A DNA stretch of 18,240 bases from Betaproteobacteria bacterium (GTDB lineage Bacteria > Pseudomonadota > Gammaproteobacteria > Burkholderiales > Burkholderiaceae): positions 1-18,240 of the forward strand of contig RFXC01000067.1 in assembly GCA_009921765.1 (NCBI GenBank). The letters run 5' to 3'. Shown in pieces: positions 7,889 through 15,605 of this stretch. The translations under genes were made by a program, and so were the position numbers. How positions within the stretch are numbered: the stretch's first letter is position 1; each line of letters begins with the position of its first letter. A model generated the notes under the pieces. It searched no databases. It had not been told where the DNA came from and saw only the letters and a program-made list of their open reading frames with translations.

Positions 7889-8899
7889 TCAGCGACCCGC
7901 TGCCGCACGGACTGCGCTCATCGCGATCCCTAGTCCTTCGGTATCGTCGATCCCACCTACGATGGTTTCATCCAGCCCCAATTCCAGATACTCGCGATAA
8001 CGCGCGCCTACCTCATCAGACGTACCGGCCGCCGCGTGGCGATTGATGACGTCGTCGGTGATCAGGGACTCCACCTTCGGCCAGTCTTCCAGGCGATACG
8101 CCTCCCAAAGCGCCCCCTGGTTGAGATGGGTGCCTGCGAGTTCAACATTTTTCGCATGGTGTGGCCCGCGCAGGATGAACCCCATGGTGCGACGGATACC
8201 GTTTCGGGCATGCTGCCCCTCAGAATCGATTCGTGTGTAGACAATCGCCATCACGCTGCAACGACCCTCCGCCTGCCGATCGCGCGCCCCATGGGCCACC
8301 CGCTCGCGACACCAGTCGATAAAGGGTGCGCAGGTGGCCGCAGAAATAAGCGCGCCATCGGCGTGGCTGCCGGCCAGTTCCAGCATCTGCGGGCCAGAGG
8401 CCGCAAGAACGATGGGGACTCGGCTGGTTGGATTGATGAGCCGACGCCCGGTTACGGAGAACGTATCACTCTGCTGTTCGGGCATGCGGCCTGCGAACAG
8501 ATCGCGGAGAATTCGAATCGTTTCACGCAGGGTTCCTATGGGGCGCTCGGCCCGCAGGCCCGCGGCCGCCAGATCGCCCGGCGCTCCCGCCCCGACGCAG
8601 ACCATGACACGGCCTGGGAACAGCTCATCGAGCGACGCCGCGCACATCGCGATATGCACCGGGTGCATGGCGTAGGGGCTGAGCGCCATGAGTGCCACCC
8701 TCATGGTTCGGGTGGCAGCAAGCACCGCGTGCGCCGAGGTGATTGGATCGCGAAGAAAAAGGTGGCTCGCGATCCAGGCAGTCTGCGCGCCACGCGCCTC
8801 GGCAAGTTGCGCCTGCGCAACCAGGGTCTGCAGGTCGGCGCGGCCATCAAAGGCGACGCCAAGCGGGTGGCTGCCTGATCTATTCGCAGTCAAAGCCAT
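7889..8899 (-). CDS. LLM-class oxidoreductase, MER-like (LLM-A)
   Basis: A 336-residue luciferase-like protein more divergent than LLM-1 and LLM-B and closer in look to methylenetetrahydromethanopterin-reductase-like members: LGVAFDGRADLQTLVAQAQLAEARGAQTAWI at the N-terminus (13-43), SLDELFPGRVMVCVGAGAPGDL (89-110), then VPIVLAASGPQMLELAG and DGALISAA. These correspond to the F420-binding half-barrel features of MER and related reductases, but I cannot prove the cofactor. An AAGGAG site (8904-8909) lies 4 bases before the ATG, within the end of the PLP-enzyme gene, with a 20-bp overlap between the two coding regions. It is followed without a gap by LLM-B. A role in the same pathway is inferred from the operon; the substrate is not recognised. 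Confidence 0.87.
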   Translation of the reverse strand: MALTANRSGSHPLGVAFDGRADLQTLVAQAQLAEARGAQTAWIASHLFLRDPITSAHAVLAATRTMRVALMALSPYAMHPVHIAMCAASLDELFPGRVMVCVGAGAPGDLAAAGLRAERPIGTLRETIRILRDLFAGRMPEQQSDTFSVTGRRLINPTSRVPIVLAASGPQMLELAGSHADGALISAATCAPFIDWCRERVAHGARDRQAEGRCSVMAIVYTRIDSEGQHARNGIRRTMGFILRGPHHAKNVELAGTHLNQGALWEAYRLEDWPKVESLITDDVINRHAAAGTSDEVGARYREYLELGLDETIVGGIDDTEGLGIAMSAVRAAAGR

Positions 8900-10133
8900 A
8901 GTGCTCCTTCAATGCCCGGACTGTATCGCGCAGACCGGGCGCCTGATGAGGGACCGGCCCCAGGCGACTCTGAGCGAGCGCAGGATCCTTCAATCCCCCC
9001 GCCGTAAACAGCGCCACCACGGTGTCATCGGGCTTCATGTCGCCTCGCTCGCGCAGCCGTGCGATGGCAGGCAGCACTGCTGCAGCCGAGGGTTCAGGAA
9101 AGACACCTTCTATCCTTGCGAGTCGCTCGGACCAGTCAACGATTTCAGGATCGGAGACAAATACCGCCGCGCCCCCGCTTTGCCGAACAGCAAGTGCACC
9201 CTGAACCGTACCCTGCAACGCGCCGATCGACGTCGCCACGCTCGGCGCTGACCGGCTGATGATGGCTGGCATGTCTTCGCCCAGCGCGAGGGCTCGCTCG
9301 AGCGAACCCGAGACCTCCGCAGCCAAAAACCGGGGCGTGCGACGGATCCAACCCAGTTCGCGCATCTCTTCAAAGCCTTTCCACATGCCATAAATGGCGT
9401 CGCCGTAGCAGACCGGCAGGGCACACCAGTCGGGGACCCCACCATTCAGGGCATCGACGATTTCATAGGCAAGGGTCTTGTAACCCTCTATCCCCAGCGG
9501 ATTGCTGCCCACAGCCGGCCCAAAATAGACGGTTGTGGGAAACCAACCCCAGCGCTGAACCGCAGCCGACAGCACCGTCCAGCGATCGGCGCTGGTCGGC
9601 ACCGAGACAAGCATTGCGCCATAGGCGCGCATCTGCGTGACCAGCGGACCCGCCGCGCCAGCGTAGGTGACAATCACGCAGGGCAATCCGGCGCGTGCCG
9701 CATAGGCTGCCGTGGCAGCACCCGCGTTGCCGGTCGAACTGGAAGCGATCACGCGAGCGCCCAGTTTTTTCGCCATGGTGACAGCGCTGCTGGCCAACCG
9801 GTCCTTGAACGACCAGGTCGGATTTCGGCTTTCATCCTTCAGCCAGACAGGACCCAGCCCGAGCCGATCGATCGAAACCAGTGGCGTCTGCCCCTCGCAA
9901 AGCGAGACAGCCTCGGATGCGTCGGCTGGCAGTAGCTCGCTCCAGCGCCACATCGAGGCGGGCGCCGCCGGGACGTCTGACCTGGCCATCACCGGCCCCG
10001 CCCGAGGCGCATAGGCAACGGTCAGATTGGACGAGATCCCCAAGGCCAGACAGCTGTCGCACCCTTCGCGAAAGCGGTTGAGGGCAAAGAGCTTACCGCA
10101 GCGTACGCACTGCAAACCGCTTGGCGTTCCCAT
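8880..10133 (-). CDS. Threonine-synthase-like PLP-dependent enzyme with N-terminal zinc ribbon
   Basis: A 417-residue fold-type II PLP enzyme. N-terminal Cys9-x2-Cys12 and Cys25-x2-Cys28 form a probable zinc ribbon, seen in many bacterial and archaeal threonine synthase relatives. The cofactor lysine is Lys110 in NPTWSFKDR (104-112), where classical threonine synthase has NPTGSFKDR. The PLP-phosphate loop is STGNAGAATAAYAARAG (133-149). First gene of the minus-strand operon, overlapping LLM-A by 20 bp. Family reactions include threonine synthesis from O-phosphohomoserine, cysteate synthesis, and dehydration or elimination of hydroxyamino acids. Because the gene is embedded in an LLM operon instead of a hom-thrB context, a specialised elimination or replacement reaction on a pathway intermediate is more likely than housekeeping threonine synthesis; this is inference. 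Confidence 0.87.
   Translation of the reverse strand: MGTPSGLQCVRCGKLFALNRFREGCDSCLALGISSNLTVAYAPRAGPVMARSDVPAAPASMWRWSELLPADASEAVSLCEGQTPLVSIDRLGLGPVWLKDESRNPTWSFKDRLASSAVTMAKKLGARVIASSSTGNAGAATAAYAARAGLPCVIVTYAGAAGPLVTQMRAYGAMLVSVPTSADRWTVLSAAVQRWGWFPTTVYFGPAVGSNPLGIEGYKTLAYEIVDALNGGVPDWCALPVCYGDAIYGMWKGFEEMRELGWIRRTPRFLAAEVSGSLERALALGEDMPAIISRSAPSVATSIGALQGTVQGALAVRQSGGAAVFVSDPEIVDWSERLARIEGVFPEPSAAAVLPAIARLRERGDMKPDDTVVALFTAGGLKDPALAQSRLGPVPHQAPGLRDTVRALKEHYGFDCE
8904..8909 (-). promoter_or_regulatory. Ribosome binding site of LLM-A
   Basis: On the minus strand AAGGAG precedes ATG 8899 by 4 bases and lies inside the 3' end of the PLP-enzyme gene. It supports the 20-bp overlapping start and translational coupling. 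Confidence 0.75.
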
Positions 10134-10178
10134 CGGTGACGATCTCTCGGGGGCCGGGGTGGAAAGGCAGGACTGAAA

Positions 10179-10262
10179 TGGTAACCAACTGATTGTGCCC
10201 GGTATCCCCTCAAGCCGGAAAGCGTGAGCACTGTCAATCGAAACGATGAATCGGTTGGTAAC
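10179..10262. promoter_or_regulatory. Spaced inverted repeat in the divergent control region, candidate operator
   Basis: Left arm 10181-10194 (GTAACCAACTGATT) and right arm 10249-10262 (AATCGGTTGGTAAC) are inverted copies matching at 12 of 14 positions, 68 bp centre to centre. The left copy extends into TGGTAACCA (10179-10187), itself symmetric around one base. Two such sites between divergent operons suggest binding of a dimeric regulator that could act on both. No regulator gene lies in the window, and the family cannot be named. Confidence 0.5.
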
Positions 10263-10286
10263 GGACCGCCCAACGCACCATGCGAA

Positions 10287-10314
10287 TTGACCGCTGTTCG
10301 CACATCGGTATAGT
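10287..10314 (+). promoter_or_regulatory. Sigma70-type promoter for fgd and the F420 operon
   Basis: TTGACC (10287-10292) and TATAGT (10309-10314) each match five of six consensus bases, with a 16-bp spacer. Transcription would start near 10320, about 33 bases before the fgd ATG. The right arm of the inverted repeat ends 24 bp upstream of the -35 box, a position suited to an activator. It would serve fgd-cofE-fbiC-cofD-cofC, since no other clear promoter was noticed in that operon. Confidence 0.65.
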
Positions 10315-10353
10315 GAAACCGCTTACAACGACGGTCATGGACGCGGAGTTTTC

Positions 10354-11358
10354 ATGCTCAGAATCGGTTACAAGGCTTCGGCCGAACAGTTCACTCCAAC
10401 ACAGCTGCTGGAGTTCACCTGCCTCGCCGAGGATCTGGGCTTCGATTCGGTCTTCATCAGTGATCACTTCCAGCCTTGGCGTCATACCGGGGGCCATGCG
10501 CCCTACTCGTTTTCATGGATGGGGGCAGCGGGTGCACGCACGCAGCGGATCGTGATCGGCACCAGCGTGGTCACCCCCACCTTTCGCTATCACCCGTCCA
10601 TCGTGGCCCAGGCGATCGGCACGCTGGGCGCCATGTTTCCAGGCCGGATCATTCTGGGCGTGGGCACCGGCGAGTCGCTCAACGAAGTGCCCGCTATCGG
10701 CATCAAGTGGCCAGGCTTCAAGGAGCGCTTCGGACGCCTTCGCGAATCCATCGTTCTGATGCGAAAACTCTGGACCGAAGAGCTGGTGAGCTTCGAGGGC
10801 GACTATTTCCGGACCGAACGCGCCACCATCTACGACCGCCCCACAGAACCTGTTCCCATCTATGTCGCGGCGGCGGGACCCAGCGCTGCGGCGCTGGCGG
10901 GCGAGATCGGCGACGGCTTCATCTGCACGAGTGGCAAAGCGCCGGAACTCTACCGGGAAACACTACTGCCCAATGTCACGTCCGGCCTGCAGACATCAGG
11001 TCGCGCTGCCGATTCCATCGACCGCATGATCGAGGTGAAGGTATCGTTCGATACCGATCTCGAGCGCGCCCGTGAGGACACCCGGTTCTGGGCTGCGCTC
11101 GCGCTGTCACCCGAAGAAAAGATGAGCACCGAGAATCCGGTGGAAATGGAAAAGCTCGCTGATGCGCTGCCGCTCGAACGCACGGTCAAGCGCTGGATCA
11201 TTTCCACTGATCCCGATGAACAGATCGAAAAGATCCGTCCCTATGTCGAACTCGGCTTTCGACATCTGGTGTTTCACGCGCCCGGACCAGATCAGGCGCG
11301 CTTTCTCAGGCTCTATGCCGAGCGGGTCGTGCCGCGCCTGCGCGCAGCGTTTGGCTGA
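10354..11358 (+). CDS. fgd: F420-dependent glucose-6-phosphate dehydrogenase
   Basis: A 334-residue enzyme oxidising glucose 6-phosphate to 6-phosphogluconolactone while reducing F420 to F420H2. The sequence follows mycobacterial FGD almost end to end: LRIGYKASAEQF, SDHFQPWRHTGGHAP (36-50), LGVGTGESLNE (101-111) and FICTSGK (189-195). Residues known to matter in M. tuberculosis FGD1 are present at shifted positions: His38, Trp42 and Glu107 at the deazaflavin (His40, Trp44, Glu109 there), and Lys195, Lys256 and Arg280 for the sugar phosphate (Lys198, Lys259, Arg283 there). This separates it from the other three LLM proteins of the window, whose functions stay open. GGAG at 10345-10348 precedes the ATG by 5 bases. 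First gene of the F420 operon and the likely source of reduced cofactor. Activity with a different sugar 6-phosphate is possible. Confidence 0.93.
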   Translation: MLRIGYKASAEQFTPTQLLEFTCLAEDLGFDSVFISDHFQPWRHTGGHAPYSFSWMGAAGARTQRIVIGTSVVTPTFRYHPSIVAQAIGTLGAMFPGRIILGVGTGESLNEVPAIGIKWPGFKERFGRLRESIVLMRKLWTEELVSFEGDYFRTERATIYDRPTEPVPIYVAAAGPSAAALAGEIGDGFICTSGKAPELYRETLLPNVTSGLQTSGRAADSIDRMIEVKVSFDTDLERAREDTRFWAALALSPEEKMSTENPVEMEKLADALPLERTVKRWIISTDPDEQIEKIRPYVELGFRHLVFHAPGPDQARFLRLYAERVVPRLRAAFG

Positions 11359-11442
11359 TTCGTGTCCCGCTCAGCACCTTTCATGGCAGCGCCCTCAGGC
11401 CTGTCGCCACACCGGGCGACACCCCATCAGGCACCCCGCCGT

Positions 11443-12198
11443 ATGACCCTCACCGCGCTTGCCGGCTTGCCCGCCGTGCAATCGGGGGCTGATCTGGCAC
11501 AGCTGATCAGTAACGCGATTGCAAGCGCCGACATCACCGTGCATGCAGGCGATGCTTTCATCGTCGCGCAAAAAATCGTTTCCAAGTCCGAGAACCGATG
11601 GGTCCGGCTGCGTGATGTCACGCCGTCGGCGCGTGCGCAGGCGCTCGCCCAAACCGCCGGCAAAGACCCGCGGGTGGTGGAGCTGATTCTGTCGGAATCG
11701 ACCGCGGTGGTGCGCTGTGTGCCGGGCGTGATCGTGGTGGAGCACCGCCTGGGTCTGGTGATGGCCAACGCGGGGATCGACGCCTCCAACGTCGATATGC
11801 CTGAAGAAGACGAGGTGGTGCTGCTGCTCCCGCAGAACCCTGATCGCAGTGCGGCCAGGCTTCGCGACGAACTTCAGACCCGGTACGGTTGCGCGCTCGG
11901 CATCATCATCAACGACAGCTTCGGAAGGGCCTGGCGAATGGGAACCATCGGCACTGCAATCGGCGCGGCCGGCGTGCCGGGGCTCGCCGACCTGCGGGGC
12001 AAGCCCGATCGCAGCGGACGCCTGTTGCGCCACAGTGAGGTGGGGCTTGCCGACGAACTGGCTGCGGCCGCCTCGCTCCTCATGGGGCAGGCCGACGAGG
12101 GGCTGCCGGTGGTGCATGCGACCGGGCTGCCGTTCGAACTGCGCGAGGGCAGCAGTAGCGAACTGATTCGTCCACAAGGCGCCGACATATTCCGCTGA
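11443..12198 (+). CDS. cofE: Coenzyme F420-0:L-glutamate ligase
   Basis: GTP-dependent ligase that adds the glutamate tail to F420-0. Landmarks: GDAFIVAQKIVSKSENR, typical of the CofE N-terminal region, then a conserved SNVD acid segment, LLPQNPDRSAARLRDEL, and NDSFGRAWRMGTIGTAIGAAG, and the late VGLADELAAAASLLMGQ helix. From ATG 11443 the protein is 251 residues, the usual size of stand-alone CofE. The frame is also open to a GTG at 11362 (278 residues) and an ATG at 11383, but the extra 27 residues are rich in Pro, Arg and Ser and look non-conserved; no strong Shine-Dalgarno sequence settles the point. It lacks the C-terminal nitroreductase-like domain that actinobacterial FbiB uses to reduce dehydro-F420. 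It lies just after fgd and 49 bp before fbiC. Confidence 0.93.
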   Translation: MTLTALAGLPAVQSGADLAQLISNAIASADITVHAGDAFIVAQKIVSKSENRWVRLRDVTPSARAQALAQTAGKDPRVVELILSESTAVVRCVPGVIVVEHRLGLVMANAGIDASNVDMPEEDEVVLLLPQNPDRSAARLRDELQTRYGCALGIIINDSFGRAWRMGTIGTAIGAAGVPGLADLRGKPDRSGRLLRHSEVGLADELAAAASLLMGQADEGLPVVHATGLPFELREGSSSELIRPQGADIFR

Positions 12199-12247
12199 AG
12201 AGAGAGCAGGTCCGCCCTTACCCAACAACGCGCCACACGATCCGCTG

Positions 12248-14638
12248 ATGACCAATCTGTCCGACAACGATCTGCGCGAGCTGGCAAGCGAAGCGCCGCT
12301 CGACTGGCTCATGACCGAAGCCTCGCGCCTGCGCGACCTGGGCCATGGCAACCGCATGTCCTATTCGCGCAAGGTGTTCATTCCGCTCACCAGGCTGTGC
12401 CGTGATGTGTGCCGGTACTGCACGTTTTCAGCGAGCCCCAGCCAGGTGCCCGCCCCCTTCCTGTCACCCGAACAGGTGCTGGACATTGCCCGCGCCGGGG
12501 CCCGCGCCGGATGCCACGAGGCGCTCTTCACGCTGGGCGATCAGCCAGAGGCGCGCTGGCCGCAGGCGCGCGCCGCGCTCGATGCCATGGGATATGCGAG
12601 CACGATCGACTACGTGGCCGCCATGGCCGAACGCGTATTGCGCGAAACCGGGCTGCTGCCGCACGCCAATCCGGGCGTGATGACGCGCGAGCAACTCGCC
12701 CAGTTGCGGCGCGTATGCGCGTCGCAGGGCCTCATGCTCGAAACCACCGCCGAGCGGCTCTCGGACAAGGGCGGCCCACACCACGGCTCACCAGACAAAT
12801 GGCCCCAGGTGAGGCTAGCTACGATCCGCACGGCAGGCGAACTCCTGATCCCGTTTACCAGCGGACTCCTGATCGGCATTGGAGAAACACGCGCGGAGCG
12901 GCTGGACGCGCTCCTTGCGCTGCGGGCGCTCCACGCGCGCCATGGTCATCTGCAGGAAATCATCATTCAGAATTTCCGGGCCAAGCCGCGAACGCCCATG
13001 GCGCGCGCGCCTGAGCCCGATCACCATGACCTCGCCTGGACGCTCGCACTGGCGCGCATCGTGTTCGGGCCCGAGATGAACATTCAGGCGCCTCCCAATC
13101 TGAGTGCCCGTGATTACCCGCAGCTGATCGCAGCCGGCATCAATGACTGGGGCGGCATCTCGCCCGTCACGCCCGATCATGTCAATCCCGAGGCGCCGTG
13201 GCCCGCGATCGAGGCACTGCGCGAGCAAACCGCCCAGGCCGGCCGAATTCTGGTGGAACGACTGCCCTCCTATCCGCGCTACGCCCTGGACGCACCCCGC
13301 TGGCATGACCCACTCATCGCCACCGACGTGCTGCGGCGGATCGATGCACAGGGCTACGCGCGAAGCAATGCCTGGGTGGCGGGCGAACCTTCGGCGCTAC
13401 CCGTCGAGCCCGCACCGCGTCGCGCGCCCCACAGCGCATCGATCGAGCCGCTGCTTGCGCGCGCCGAAGCCGGTGATCGGCTCGATGAATCGATGATCGC
13501 CCGACTCTTCGAAGCGCGCGCCGATGAATTCGAAGCTGTGTGCGCCACCGCCGACAGGGTGCGCGCAGCCGCAAGCGGCAGCACAGTCCGCTATGTGGTG
13601 AACCGGAACATCAACTACACCAATGTCTGCCAGCACGCCTGCAGCTTCTGCGCTTTTTCAAAGGGACGTCAAAACGCCGATCTGCGTGGTCGCCCCTATG
13701 ATCTCGATGATGCAGAACTCACCCGACGCGCGGCCGAAGCCTGGGCGCGCGGCGCCACCGAACTCTGCATGCAAGGCGGCATTCACCCCTCCTACACGGG
13801 TCACACCTATCTTCATATTCTCGAGACTGTGAAGGCAGCAGCGCCGGCCATCCATGTTCATGCCTTCTCGCCGCTCGAGGTGAGCCACGGCGCGGCGACG
13901 CTGGGCGATTCCATCGCAAGCTACCTCTCCAGACTTCGCGACGCAGGCCTGGGTTCCCTGCCGGGCACGGCCGCCGAGATTCTCGACGATGAGGCGCGCG
14001 CAGTCTTGTGCCCCGACAAGCTCGATACCGAACGCTGGCTGTCCATCATGGAATCGGCCCATCGGGCAGGGCTGCGATCCACCGCGACCATCATGTTCGG
14101 ACATGTCGAACGCATCCAGCACTGGGCTCGACATCTCCTCAGGATCCGGGATCTTCAGGAGCGAACCGGCGGGTTCACCGAGTTCGTGCCCCTGCCGTTC
14201 ATTCATATGGAGGCGCCGCTCTACCGCAAAGGGCGCGCCCGCAAGGGGCCCACCTGGCGTGAGGCGATGCTGATGCACGCGGTCGCACGGCTCGCGCTCC
14301 ACCCGGTTCTCACCAACATCCAGGCTTCCTGGGTCAAGCTCGGCCCCGAGGGCGCGCGCGCGGCACTCGCGGCTGGCGCAAACGACCTGGGCGGTACCCT
14401 CACCAACGAAAGCATTTCGAAAGCCGCTGGCACGGTGCACGGGCAGGAATATGGCCCTGCGCAGATGGAGGCACTGATCCGCCTTGCGGGGCGCGACCCC
14501 GTCCAGCGCACCACGCTCTACCAGACGCCCCCCGCTGCACAGCGCGCACGTGCCTTTGCTGCCGCGCCGGCTGCACCGATTGTGCTCACGCCCATCCGCA
14601 GGCGCGCCGCGGCTGCGCCCGCAACGTCCGCCGCCTAG
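12248..14638 (+). CDS. fbiC: Bifunctional FO synthase (CofG-CofH fusion)
   Basis: A 796-residue double radical-SAM enzyme making 7,8-didemethyl-8-hydroxy-5-deazariboflavin (FO) from tyrosine and the flavin precursor 5-amino-6-ribitylamino-uracil. The CofG half comes first, with the [4Fe-4S] motif C51-x3-C55-x2-C58 and the typical SYSRKVFIPLTRLC lead-in (38-51). The CofH half follows from about residue 400, with C461-x3-C465-x2-C468 and ELCMQGGIHPSY behind it. Both clusters are intact, so both activities are expected. Separate cofG and cofH are the rule in archaea; fusion is the bacterial arrangement. ATG 12248 has no strong Shine-Dalgarno sequence, but no better in-frame start exists after the cofE stop. 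The C-terminal 40 residues are Ala/Pro/Arg-rich and probably disordered. The gene is the most diagnostic marker for F420 synthesis here. Confidence 0.97.
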   Translation: MTNLSDNDLRELASEAPLDWLMTEASRLRDLGHGNRMSYSRKVFIPLTRLCRDVCRYCTFSASPSQVPAPFLSPEQVLDIARAGARAGCHEALFTLGDQPEARWPQARAALDAMGYASTIDYVAAMAERVLRETGLLPHANPGVMTREQLAQLRRVCASQGLMLETTAERLSDKGGPHHGSPDKWPQVRLATIRTAGELLIPFTSGLLIGIGETRAERLDALLALRALHARHGHLQEIIIQNFRAKPRTPMARAPEPDHHDLAWTLALARIVFGPEMNIQAPPNLSARDYPQLIAAGINDWGGISPVTPDHVNPEAPWPAIEALREQTAQAGRILVERLPSYPRYALDAPRWHDPLIATDVLRRIDAQGYARSNAWVAGEPSALPVEPAPRRAPHSASIEPLLARAEAGDRLDESMIARLFEARADEFEAVCATADRVRAAASGSTVRYVVNRNINYTNVCQHACSFCAFSKGRQNADLRGRPYDLDDAELTRRAAEAWARGATELCMQGGIHPSYTGHTYLHILETVKAAAPAIHVHAFSPLEVSHGAATLGDSIASYLSRLRDAGLGSLPGTAAEILDDEARAVLCPDKLDTERWLSIMESAHRAGLRSTATIMFGHVERIQHWARHLLRIRDLQERTGGFTEFVPLPFIHMEAPLYRKGRARKGPTWREAMLMHAVARLALHPVLTNIQASWVKLGPEGARAALAAGANDLGGTLTNESISKAAGTVHGQEYGPAQMEALIRLAGRDPVQRTTLYQTPPAAQRARAFAAAPAAPIVLTPIRRRAAAAPATSAA

Positions 14639-14654
14639 CGGGCAGCGCTGCCTC

Positions 14655-15605
14655 ATGATTCTTGCTTTGTCAGGCGGCGTGGGTGGCGCGCGGCTCTGCC
14701 AGGGACTGGTCCAGGTCGCCAGCCCCGACGAGCTCGCGATCGTGGTGAATGTCGGTGACGACTTCGAGCACCTGGGCCTCACCATCTGCCCCGACCTCGA
14801 CACCGTCATGTACACGCTTGCCGGTCTGCACAACCCGCAGTTGGGCTGGGGACGTGCCGACGAAACCTGGCACTTCATGCAGATGCTGGCGCAGCTGGGC
14901 GGCGAGACCTGGTTTCAACTCGGCGATCGCGACCTGGCTGTGCACATCGAACGCTCCCGCAGGCTTGCCGCCGGCGACACGCTGTCGGCGATCACCGCCG
15001 ATTTCTGCGCGCGGGTGGGCATTTCGCATCAGGTGATGCCGGTGACCGATCAGCGACTGCGTACCTGCGTGCTCGCCCGCGACCAGGGCGAGCTCGCCTT
15101 TCAGGACTACTTCGTGCGCCAGAAGGCTGAGCCGGTCATCACCGGGCTCCGGTTCGATGGCGCGGAGGCCGCGACGGTGTCCCGTCCGCTCGAACAGTTG
15201 CTCGCCTCACCACAAGGCCACCAGGTGAAGGGTGTGATCATCTGCCCCTCGAACCCCTGGCTCAGCGTCGCGCCGATTCTCGCGGTGCCCGCGCTCAAGC
15301 GCTGGCTTCAGTCAGCGCGTATTCCGGTGGTCGCGGTATCGCCCATCATCGGTGGTCAGGCAGTCAAAGGCCCCGCAGCCAAGATCATGCGCGAGTTGGG
15401 CGCCGGCACCGACACGCTGGGAATCGTGTCGCACTACGGTGATCGGGTGCAGGGCTGGATCATTGACGAGGCCGATGCGGCGCTTGCCGGCGCGATTCGC
15501 AACCGCGGCGCGCGTGTCGCGGTGACACAGACCCTGATGACCGCACCCGAGGTTGCTGCGGCCCTTGCCCGCAACGCAATCAAGCTGCTGCACGAGCTTC
15601 AATGA
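14655..15605 (+). CDS. cofD: Phospho-acid transferase forming F420-0 (CofD/FbiA)
   Basis: CofD moves the phospho-acid moiety (2-phospholactate, phosphoenolpyruvate or 3-phosphoglycerate, according to lineage) from its GDP-activated form onto FO. The 316-residue protein begins directly with the family signature MILALSGGVGGARLCQGL (1-18) and continues with NVGDDFEHLGLTICPDLDT and YTLAGLHNPQLGWGRADETW, then SNPWLSVAPILAVP and PIIGGQAVKGPAAKIM. The reading frame stays open upstream to 14484 inside fbiC, but the SGGVGG signature demands a start at 14655. The gap after fbiC is 16 bp, and the stop overlaps the cofC start (ATGA at 15602-15605), so CofD and CofC are made together, as expected for enzymes that pass on an unstable GDP intermediate. 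A typical, full-length family member. Confidence 0.95.
   Translation: MILALSGGVGGARLCQGLVQVASPDELAIVVNVGDDFEHLGLTICPDLDTVMYTLAGLHNPQLGWGRADETWHFMQMLAQLGGETWFQLGDRDLAVHIERSRRLAAGDTLSAITADFCARVGISHQVMPVTDQRLRTCVLARDQGELAFQDYFVRQKAEPVITGLRFDGAEAATVSRPLEQLLASPQGHQVKGVIICPSNPWLSVAPILAVPALKRWLQSARIPVVAVSPIIGGQAVKGPAAKIMRELGAGTDTLGIVSHYGDRVQGWIIDEADAALAGAIRNRGARVAVTQTLMTAPEVAAALARNAIKLLHELQ

Noticed and set aside
8036..8878. Plus-strand open frame of 280 codons opposite LLM-A
   Set aside because: The minus strand encodes a full-length LLM protein with a strong ribosome site; the plus frame has no domain features.
11395..12357. Minus-strand open frame of 320 codons opposite cofE
   Set aside because: Antisense shadow of a well-conserved gene, composition rich in Arg, His and Gly, no recognisable domain.
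14484..14654. N-terminal extension of CofD overlapping fbiC
   Set aside because: The extra residues are Arg/Pro-rich and non-conserved; the family begins at MILALSGGVGG (14655).
13658..14878. Minus-strand open frame of 406 codons opposite fbiC and cofD
   Set aside because: It lies wholly antisense to two clear F420 genes and shows no family motif; long antisense frames are expected in GC-rich DNA.
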